From a virus, in the IMG/VR virus record IMGVR_UViG_3300012920_000099, positions 1 through 38,053 of that record: a stretch of 38,053 bases of DNA; one strand, given 5' to 3'. Below are positions 33,069 through 38,053 of this stretch, in pieces. Within the stretch, counting starts at the first letter, position 1. Every line of letters begins with the position of its first letter. The notes below the pieces were generated by a model. It worked only from the letters and a program-made list of their open reading frames with translations, was not told the DNA's origin and did not search any database. Made by a program: the position numbers and the translations under genes.

Positions 33069-33231
33069 TTAAGTTATCCTCCACTATTTCTCTAACAGTT
33101 TTTTCATTGTACCATATTCCATGATATATCTGATGTGAACCATCATTCCATACAACATGGTATCTTTTATATCCAAAGGGTCTATCATAGAATATTCTAA
33201 CATCACCATAATTTTCTACTAATACTCTCAT
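33055..33231 (-). CDS. Hypothetical protein, 58 aa
   Basis: The start is taken at ATG 33231, six bases after GAGGA, rather than the in-frame TTG at 33237, which is too close to that site. Tyr/Trp-rich: 'VENYGDVRIFYDRPFGYKRY' and 'VVWNDGSHQIYHGIWYNEKT', a small beta-sheet-like protein. It overlaps both neighbours. Function unknown. Confidence 0.6.
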   Translation of the reverse strand: MRVLVENYGDVRIFYDRPFGYKRYHVVWNDGSHQIYHGIWYNEKTVREIVEDNLNGAV

Positions 33232-33320
33232 GACCAATCCTCAAATATTAGTAACCATATGCCATAACAAAATAATCCTGTAAATATAGCTCCACCGAGT
33301 ATGGTTAGTATTTCTAACAT
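33228..33320 (-). CDS. Membrane peptide, 30 aa
   Basis: A short frame beginning MLEILTILGGAIFTGLFCYG and ending FEDWS: a single transmembrane helix that fills the 85-base gap between two genes, with its stop overlapping the next ATG (ATGA). The upstream ribosome site is weak (GGAATT). Supported by operon packing and hydrophobicity only. Confidence 0.5.
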   Translation of the reverse strand: MLEILTILGGAIFTGLFCYGIWLLIFEDWS

Positions 33321-33322
33321 CT

Positions 33323-33601
33323 TTAATTCCATTCGTCTTGCTCCTTCATGGCATTATAGGTTTCCATGTATGATGTGCCTGATAGCCATCTTTCTGTATT
33401 CTCTTTTGAATGAACTCGATTCTCTTCTTTAAAACAATCCAATCCACCAGGTGCCTGGTGTGCTGCTTTTTTTACAGTCTCTGTAAGCTTTGGTCTAGAA
33501 TAGACAGCTTTAACAGCTTTTTGAAATTCTTGCTCTTCATCGTATTTTTTCTTTTCCTTCCTAAGGAAATCCATTACTTGTTCATGTGTTAATTTTGACA
33601 T
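33323..33601 (-). CDS. Hypothetical protein, 92 aa
   Basis: Highly charged and helical: 'SKLTHEQVMDFLRKEKKKYD', then 'LTETVKKAAHQAPGGLDCFK' and 'WLSGTSYMETYNAMKEQDEW'. AGGAG lies seven bases before the ATG. Function unknown. Confidence 0.65.
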   Translation of the reverse strand: MSKLTHEQVMDFLRKEKKKYDEEQEFQKAVKAVYSRPKLTETVKKAAHQAPGGLDCFKEENRVHSKENTERWLSGTSYMETYNAMKEQDEWN

Positions 33602-33609
33602 CTTAACTC

Positions 33610-33993
33610 CTAGTCATTATAATTGTAATCAGGCTCTAGTTGCCCATTTAATATTTCTTGTACAAATTCAACTGCATCATATGAATCTCCGCCAATGTGC
33701 CATCCATATTCCTCAGTAGGAGTACCACCAGTTTTCCAATTGTAAACTGTAGCTTTGATATACTCCCAATCTTTTTCTCCCCATTCGTTAGTAAAAAATA
33801 CTTTACCGTCTATAATCCATTCTGTGTTTACCTTATCATAAGGGTCACCACTTGAATAAGATGGTTTACCAAATAGAGTTTCTAATCTATCATAAGTGGT
33901 CATGATTTCACCTTTATATGAAGTTCCACTTGCACCACTATCTGCAATATCGTATTCGATATTTTCTTTAATTATGTCAGCTTCTAAAAGCAT
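33610..33993 (-). CDS. Conserved phage hypothetical, 127 aa
   Basis: The core from residue 31 ('MTTYDRLETLFGKPSYSSGD', 'VNTEWIIDGKVFFTNEWGEK', 'YIKATVYNWKTG', 'YGWHIGGDSYDAVEFVQEIL') matches a small family common in marine myophages. The long form from 33993 has GGAGGAG upstream. A second start at 33903 with AGGTG gives 97 aa and is a real alternative. Function unknown. Confidence 0.65.
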   Translation of the reverse strand: MLLEADIIKENIEYDIADSGASGTSYKGEIMTTYDRLETLFGKPSYSSGDPYDKVNTEWIIDGKVFFTNEWGEKDWEYIKATVYNWKTGGTPTEEYGWHIGGDSYDAVEFVQEILNGQLEPDYNYND

Positions 33994-34169
33994 ATTCTAA
34001 CTCCTCCATAATAATAATTATTTAATAAATCTAAATCTAATCTGTTTCCTAAACGCTCTAGCATAAAGGAAGAATTGACCTTACCTTGTAAATATTCAAG
34101 GAAAGATATCTTAACAATAAAAGGTCTCTTTTCAGTACCAGGACCTGTCAAAAAGTCTGCATAAAACAT
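33984..34169 (-). CDS. Hypothetical protein, 61 aa
   Basis: A small protein starting MFYADFLTGPGTEKRPFIVK, then 'FLEYLQGKVNSSFMLERLGN'. A strong AAGGAGG precedes the ATG, inside the end of the upstream gene. Function unknown. Confidence 0.6.
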   Translation of the reverse strand: MFYADFLTGPGTEKRPFIVKISFLEYLQGKVNSSFMLERLGNRLDLDLLNNYYYGGVRICF

Positions 34170-34678
34170 TAAGCTGCCTCCTTGTTATCAAACCAAGCTC
34201 TAAGCTCATCTTCGCCTTCACAGCTATCACCATCTTCCATAAGATACTCAGCTTTATAATCTTTTCGATTATCAGCATTATCACAAGTCCATGTTTCAGT
34301 TTTTTCTAATATCTCTTTACGCATCCAACCGCCATAGCCATCACCGTCCGGACGATTATCAGTAATCTGCATAGCTTTCCAAACGCCCTTATCGTTGTAT
34401 AACTCAACAGGGCTTTCCCAGCTCTCACAGATTTTAGTACCATGTGAACAATAGTCATGACTCGAAATATAAGATTCACAACCACCGTTAGTATCTTCTA
34501 AAGTATAAGTAACAAAAGGTCTTACTTGAGCAAGCAAAGTTGCTATCTCATTTCTAGTGAGGTCATCACCTACACTTTTAATAACGTAAGTGGTACCACC
34601 TTTAAATTTAAGGTATGGCTTCTTCGGATCATCCGAATAGTTTTCCATATACTGTGTGTTAATAACTAATTGCATCAT
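34169..34678 (-). CDS. Conserved phage hypothetical, 169 aa
   Basis: Begins MMQLVINTQYMENYSDDPKK, then 'GGTTYVIKSVGDDLTRNEIA' and a Cys-containing middle (SSHDYCSHGTKICESWESP), then 'GWMRKEILEKTETW' and an acidic tail. It recurs in marine T4-like phages as far as I recall. Five cysteines could bind a metal but no clear finger is visible. GGGAG lies before the ATG, which overlaps the upstream stop (ATGA). Function unknown. Confidence 0.65.
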   Translation of the reverse strand: MMQLVINTQYMENYSDDPKKPYLKFKGGTTYVIKSVGDDLTRNEIATLLAQVRPFVTYTLEDTNGGCESYISSHDYCSHGTKICESWESPVELYNDKGVWKAMQITDNRPDGDGYGGWMRKEILEKTETWTCDNADNRKDYKAEYLMEDGDSCEGEDELRAWFDNKEAA

Positions 34679-35043
34679 ACAAAACTCCCATCTCTTTTAG
34701 TCCCTGCTATGACACCTGAGCAATACCCAGGACCATAAACTGTTCTTCTGTTAATTTTAAAACCATCATAAAGGTTTCCTCTAGCAACATTTAAAGCAGG
34801 AGCTGCCCAGCCCGCTGATTTAAGAATATCACCTTCATTAAATTTTTCATGTGTTAAATTAATGAAACCCCAAACACTTTGGTGTGGGTTATTAATAATT
34901 ATTTTACAAAACTTACGACCTGCTTTAAAAGTAACACTGTAATCTGTAAGGTTTGGAAAATCCTCAAAGTGTTGTCTTTCAATATCTTTACAAAGTTCTG
35001 TGATTTTGTTTTCTAGTTCTTTTTTCATTTGACTCCTTATCAT
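34675..35043 (-). CDS. Hypothetical protein, 122 aa
   Basis: An N-terminal helix (MKKELENKITELCKDIERQH in the form starting at 35028; the first ATG at 35043 lies too close to the promoter and ribosome site). 'VTFKAGRKFCKIIINNPHQS', 'GFINLTHEKFNEGDILKSAG' and 'NRRTVYGPGYCSGVIAGTKR' follow; it looks like a small alpha/beta domain. The ATG at 35028 has GATAAGGAG four bases upstream, so 35028 is my preferred start (117 aa). Directly driven by the promoter at 35058-35086. Function unknown. Confidence 0.65.
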   Translation of the reverse strand: MIRSQMKKELENKITELCKDIERQHFEDFPNLTDYSVTFKAGRKFCKIIINNPHQSVWGFINLTHEKFNEGDILKSAGWAAPALNVARGNLYDGFKINRRTVYGPGYCSGVIAGTKRDGSFV

Positions 35044-35057
35044 TAATTTATATAGCT

Positions 35058-35086
35058 ATTATACCACGTTATATTGCAAATGTAAA
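35058..35086 (-). promoter_or_regulatory. Host-type promoter
   Basis: Minus strand AAACTATTTACATT, 17-bp spacer, ACGTGG-TATAAT. The transcribed leader TAGCTATATAAATT then TGATAAGGAG is nearly identical to that of the promoter at 35.80 kb. A TGTTAC/GTAACA inverted repeat lies just upstream (35100-35117). Confidence 0.8.
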
Positions 35087-35118
35087 TAGTTTTTTTCATT
35101 TGTTACACAATTGTAACA

Positions 35119-35307
35119 TTAGTGAACCGGTCTCCCGTTTAAAGAAATTAAATCTGTATTACCTATGATTTGAATACCTAATCGTGCATGTATTGAATTA
35201 GCCATTAATTTCCAATCTTCCTCTGTGCCCCAGAAGAGATTCAATTCTTTTGGAGTTAGTTCTATACTAACTATTTGATTTGAATCTCTTAAACGCACTT
35301 TAAACAT
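35119..35307 (-). CDS. Hypothetical protein, 62 aa
   Basis: A small protein: 'FKVRLRDSNQIVSIELTPKE' and 'MANSIHARLGIQIIGNTDLI'. AGAGGAT lies before the ATG. Nine bases after the HAD phosphatase gene, so co-transcribed with it. Function unknown. Confidence 0.65.
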   Translation of the reverse strand: MFKVRLRDSNQIVSIELTPKELNLFWGTEEDWKLMANSIHARLGIQIIGNTDLISLNGRPVH

Positions 35308-35316
35308 CTTATCCTC

Positions 35317-35763
35317 TTAGAAGTCTCCTTCAGCAACCTGGAAGCAGTTGATTTTATTTCTTCTCCACATATCAACAACGGAGTTCCTATCATCAAATAC
35401 TAAATCTGGTTTCCATCCAGCATCTAATAATGAATCTAATACATCTTGTTTAAATTCAACATCAGACCTGAAGTCATCATCTTCTCTTAAAAATAAATGA
35501 GCAAACTCTACACCAGCAGTTTTTAACTGTAATTCAGTTACTTCTCTGTGTCTTTCGTTTCTTGCTGAAACTATTACTATTTCTACGCCTGCTTTTTTTA
35601 ATGCTATAGCTATATCTCTAACAGGCCAATTAGGAGTATCACCTTGCATGATTTTTGGGTCTAAGAAAGTTTTCCAATCTTTTTTCTGAGAACCATCAAC
35701 GAATTTCCTTCTATGGGTTATATCCATCAAGGTTCCATCTACGTCAAATATTACTCTATCCAT
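35317..35763 (-). CDS. HAD-family phosphatase, polynucleotide 3'-phosphatase-like, 148 aa
   Basis: Motif I is 'VIFDVDGTLMDITHRRKF' with nucleophile D7 and acid/base D9. Motif II is S66 in VSARNE, motif III K105, and motif IV D124-D125 in LVFDDRN. The arrangement resembles the phosphatase half of T4 polynucleotide kinase (IFDVDGTL...SGR...DDR), but there is no kinase P-loop half. It would hydrolyse phosphate from a nucleic-acid 3' end or a nucleotide; the substrate is uncertain. The cytoplasmic protein is first in a short operon under the promoter at 35791-35819, with the leader ATTGATAAGGAGTT. Confidence 0.82.
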   Translation of the reverse strand: MDRVIFDVDGTLMDITHRRKFVDGSQKKDWKTFLDPKIMQGDTPNWPVRDIAIALKKAGVEIVIVSARNERHREVTELQLKTAGVEFAHLFLREDDDFRSDVEFKQDVLDSLLDAGWKPDLVFDDRNSVVDMWRRNKINCFQVAEGDF

Positions 35764-35790
35764 ATAAACTCCTTATCAATTTATATAGCT

Positions 35791-35819
35791 ATTATACCAC
35801 GTTGTTTAGTAAATGTAAA
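35791..35819 (-). promoter_or_regulatory. Host-type promoter for the HAD phosphatase operon
   Basis: Minus strand AAACTATTTACATT, 17-bp spacer ending ACGTGG, TATAAT. The leader TAGCTATATAAATT plus ribosome site is repeated from the 35.07 kb promoter. Confidence 0.8.
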
Positions 35820-35827
35820 TAGTTTTT

Positions 35828-36184
35828 TTAAGTTTTTTCACAATTTTTTTTAGCACTATTAGTTACATACAAATTATTCATTATAATCATAAGCATAAAA
35901 GCATTTATCTCATTCATATCTTTTTGAGTAAGACTTTGTCTATTTAAGTCAGCTTTGATAGCTGGAGCAAGTATGGCTGATTTCGTAATCAACATTTTTT
36001 GTACTGATGGGTCTTTACCAAACAAAGGATTTGTCTCTGTTACACAATCATATTTGAGGCCACGGTGTGTAGTGTATATATCTAATATTTGTAGACCAAC
36101 GAATGTGGCCCAGGAAATTTGTTCAGGATAGTGGTGTATATATAGTGACAGACTCTGACTTTCCTTTAACCTTGATTCTATCAA
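35828..36184 (-). CDS. Conserved marine phage hypothetical, start uncertain, about 118 aa
   Basis: The family-like part is 'EQISWATFVGLQILDIYTTH', 'RGLKYDCVTETNPLFGKDPS' and 'MLITKSAILAPAIKA', a pattern I have seen in marine phages (DUF5658-like, tentative). The frame has no ATG, GTG or TTG between the cyclase stop (36123) and the conserved part. The start must therefore overlap the cyclase: TTG 36184 is the nearest, ATG 36253 the next. The longer reading from 36523 produces a signal-peptide-like stretch in antiphase with the cyclase catalytic domain and is probably chance. A +1 frameshift from the cyclase is an alternative. Function unknown. Confidence 0.55.
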   Translation of the reverse strand: MIESRLKESQSLSLYIHHYPEQISWATFVGLQILDIYTTHRGLKYDCVTETNPLFGKDPSVQKMLITKSAILAPAIKADLNRQSLTQKDMNEINAFMLMIIMNNLYVTNSAKKNCEKT

Positions 36185-37958
36185 CTTCAGAGAATGCTCT
36201 CTCCGTACAGCTTCTATATGTTTCTGGTCCCAGCAACACTCGAATCCTATCATAATTTCTAGTTTGGCTTTCGAGTCTAGCACCGAGGTTGACGGCATCT
36301 CCAATGACGGAATAATCAAATCGTTCTTCAGAGCCCATGTTTCCAACGATGCATGTGCCTGTGTTGATACCAATACCAATATCAATCCTAGGTAGACCTT
36401 TATCTTCAAGTTCTTGTATAAGTTCATCTGCTGCCTCACATATTTCAATGGATGTTTGTACAGCTTTATCAGCATGGTCTTTACAAGGCAATGGAGCGTT
36501 CCAAAATGCCATGATACAATCACCCATAAATTTATCTATAGTACCACCATTCTTTAAAATAATTTTAGTCATGGTGTCCAAATAATTATTTATAAGGTTT
36601 ACTAAACCTTCAGGGTCGTCATTATTTTTATAGTGTTCTGATATAGGAGTGAAACCACATATATCCATAAACATAAATGTCATCTCTTTTCTTTCACCAC
36701 CTAGCTTCATTTTGTCTGGGTCTTTTACTAATATGTTAACCATATCTGGAGATAAGTATGTAGAGAACTGACCTTTTATCTGTTGTCTAAGTTTATATTG
36801 TTTATAAAAATTATTGAATGCGCTTGAGAGAAAGGAAAGTATATATAATATTAGTGAATAACTGAGGTCGAGGAGTATATAAAATTTGGTCCAGGCATAA
36901 TAAGCAGCTCCGGCTGATACGAAACAGAAGGCGACAAAGCCGATACCTGAAACCCAAACAGGTAAACGATACACCATTAACACAAGAACAAGAGCAAGAA
37001 TTCCACTTACAAGAATTTCTAAAGGAGTTGCGTAAAGAGGCCGAGAGATGGGATTATCAGAAATAATAGTTTGTAAAGCATTTGCTTGTAAGTGATGAGG
37101 ATAATATATACCACCAGGAGTTGATATTTGTTGTGATAGTCCTTTTCCTGATACACCAATGATTACTGTTCTTCCACCAAGATTAGGCATCTTATATCTA
37201 ACATAATCATACTCTATAAATTTAGTATTATGTTTTAACCATATACTTCCATCTGGGTCAGTAGGTATATTAAAAGGTCTTAGTACTATACTTTCTATAC
37301 CAGCTTCGTTTGTTTTTATTGTATAGCTTTTTTTATCTTGCATTACTCTAACAGTTTCAAGAGCTAATGATGGATAAACTTCTCCATTTATTTGTGATAG
37401 TAATGGTATCCTTCTAGTAATATTATCTACTTCCGGTGCAGCATTTACTAATCCAATACCCCATGCTTTATCTTCTAGTATATCAATATTAGTAATTAAT
37501 CCTTTATACTTATATAAAAAATCTAAGGGTTCACCAGGTCCAAATGTAGCATAACCTACATAAGGAGCCTTCTTATCTCTACCAAATGCATCTGCATCCT
37601 GAGATAATATAATACCATTTTCTTCCATCCATTCTGCAAATCTTTGGTCTCCTCCCCACCTATCTTCCTCAGGAAACATTATTGTAAATATAATTAAACC
37701 AGCATTTGCCTTTCTCAGAGTATCTATCATCTGAGCATATTCTTGGCGAGGCCATGGGAACTGACCGTATAATCCTAGAGACTTTTCTCCAATGTCGACT
37801 ATTACTATATCATCTGACTTTTGTTCAGGTATAGTTTTGATGTATAGGTCAAATGTGTTTAAACGTATTTGCTCTATTAAATGAGGGTCTGATATTCGGA
37901 CTATTGTAAGTAAAACAATAAGCGCAATACTTGTCCAAATAGAAGTAATATATTTCAT
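36123..37958 (-). CDS. CHASE2-three-TM class III adenylate cyclase, 611 aa
   Basis: A membrane receptor that should convert ATP to cAMP. Residues 5-22 are an N-terminal anchor. About 30-308 form an extracytoplasmic CHASE2 sensor ('DIVIVDIGEKSLGLYGQFPW' then PRQEYAQMIDTLRKA, and GRTVIIGVSGKG). Three helices follow at about 312-332, 334-355 and 361-382. The cyclase catalytic domain spans about 425-611. All class III residues are present: metal aspartates D432 (FMDICGFT) and D480 (DKFMGD), adenine lysine K476 with S550 (FDYSVIGDAVN) in the place of the usual Thr/Asp, and transition-state N557 and R561. The start overlaps the preceding stop (TAATG). Active on sequence; a lysogenic or host origin cannot be excluded, but its base use matches the neighbours. 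Confidence 0.93.
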   Translation of the reverse strand: MKYITSIWTSIALIVLLTIVRISDPHLIEQIRLNTFDLYIKTIPEQKSDDIVIVDIGEKSLGLYGQFPWPRQEYAQMIDTLRKANAGLIIFTIMFPEEDRWGGDQRFAEWMEENGIILSQDADAFGRDKKAPYVGYATFGPGEPLDFLYKYKGLITNIDILEDKAWGIGLVNAAPEVDNITRRIPLLSQINGEVYPSLALETVRVMQDKKSYTIKTNEAGIESIVLRPFNIPTDPDGSIWLKHNTKFIEYDYVRYKMPNLGGRTVIIGVSGKGLSQQISTPGGIYYPHHLQANALQTIISDNPISRPLYATPLEILVSGILALVLVLMVYRLPVWVSGIGFVAFCFVSAGAAYYAWTKFYILLDLSYSLILYILSFLSSAFNNFYKQYKLRQQIKGQFSTYLSPDMVNILVKDPDKMKLGGERKEMTFMFMDICGFTPISEHYKNNDDPEGLVNLINNYLDTMTKIILKNGGTIDKFMGDCIMAFWNAPLPCKDHADKAVQTSIEICEAADELIQELEDKGLPRIDIGIGINTGTCIVGNMGSEERFDYSVIGDAVNLGARLESQTRNYDRIRVLLGPETYRSCTERAFSEVDRIKVKGKSESVTIYTPLS

Positions 37959-38053
37959 TAACTAAATTTTTTTTGGATATATTTAAATATGGCGTAGATT
38001 GATAAGCCGTAAAAGGCTAAGACACCCATAGGTATAGAGATATATGCTAACTC
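37958..38053 (-). CDS. C-terminal end of a membrane protein (partial)
   Basis: Thirty-one codons enter from the right edge: ELAYISIPMGVLAFYGLSIY, then AIFKYIQKKFS and TAA. A single transmembrane helix with a basic end. The stop overlaps the cyclase ATG (TAATG), so this gene is in the same operon. Identity unknown. Confidence 0.55.
   Translation of the reverse strand, partial: ELAYISIPMGVLAFYGLSIYAIFKYIQKKFS

Noticed and set aside
36185-36523. Signal peptide-bearing N-terminal extension of the 35.8 kb hypothetical gene
   Set aside because: The extension runs antiphase through the cyclase active-site region; the hydrophobic stretch arises from the Gly/Ile/Thr-rich cyclase codons and no ribosome site is present.
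36587-36594. TATAAATA late box inside the cyclase
   Set aside because: Mid-gene coding match without a following gene start.
1-38053. CRISPR array, insertion sequence, integrase or attachment site
   Set aside because: No regularly spaced direct repeats, transposase or integrase motifs were seen in either strand.

Overview
This window is a contiguous piece of an AT-rich, T4-like marine myovirus genome (Caudoviricetes). It holds most of the baseplate, tail-hub and tail-fibre module plus the gp33-gp59-gp32 cluster and an accessory block. The host cannot be read from the sequence. A pelagiphage or cyanophage relative is likely because the DUF4815-type baseplate protein, the 'NLTV-GTTT' fibre modules, the S74 fibre and the short gp33 all resemble marine T4-like phages. 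The low GC content, the peroxiredoxin and the lack of photosynthesis genes would fit a SAR11-like or other heterotroph host; this is inference.

Layout. Bases 1-7.2 kb hold the tail fibre and small virion genes on the minus strand: a partial fibre with a cupredoxin-like domain, a 490-aa fibre, two small virion proteins and a 1196-aa fibre with a self-cleaving S74 chaperone. From 7.2 to 22.8 kb, also on the minus strand, are a 1775-aa DUF4815-type protein, gp8, a gp7-position wedge protein, gp6, gp25, gp5 (OB fold and spike, no lysozyme), a gp27-like hub protein, gp53 and gp48. At 22.83-22.87 kb a compact divergent pair of T4-type late promoters (TATAAATA) splits transcription. On the plus strand, 22.87-27.8 kb, follow gp4, a gp2-like protein, a gp54/gp19-fold protein, gp26 with a probable -1 frameshift into a gp51-like extension, a membrane protein and a gp29-like tape measure. 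A terminator separates this convergently from gp32.

From 27.8 kb to the right edge everything is on the minus strand: gp32 (no cysteine), gp59, a small membrane protein, gp33, a Prx5-type peroxiredoxin, a 379-aa conserved phage protein, about a dozen small overlapping genes, a HAD phosphatase, a small hypothetical, and a full-length CHASE2 - three-TM - class III nucleotide cyclase. Phage-encoded receptor cyclases are very unusual.

Regulation is unusually readable. Exact TATAAATA late boxes sit before the structural genes, matched by an encoded gp33. Two of them lie five bases before an ATG, which implies leaderless late mRNAs. A separate family of host-type promoters (TTTACA, 17-bp spacer, TATAAT with extended TGG) drives the minus-strand early/middle genes. 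One member at 1.33 kb points the opposite way, antisense to the fibre genes. A GC-rich hairpin at 31.55-31.60 kb carries in its loop the complement of the Shine-Dalgarno leader shared by three of these genes. Composition changes sharply between about 13.85 and 18.58 kb (5' part of gp8, the gp7-position gene, gp6), suggesting a recombined block.
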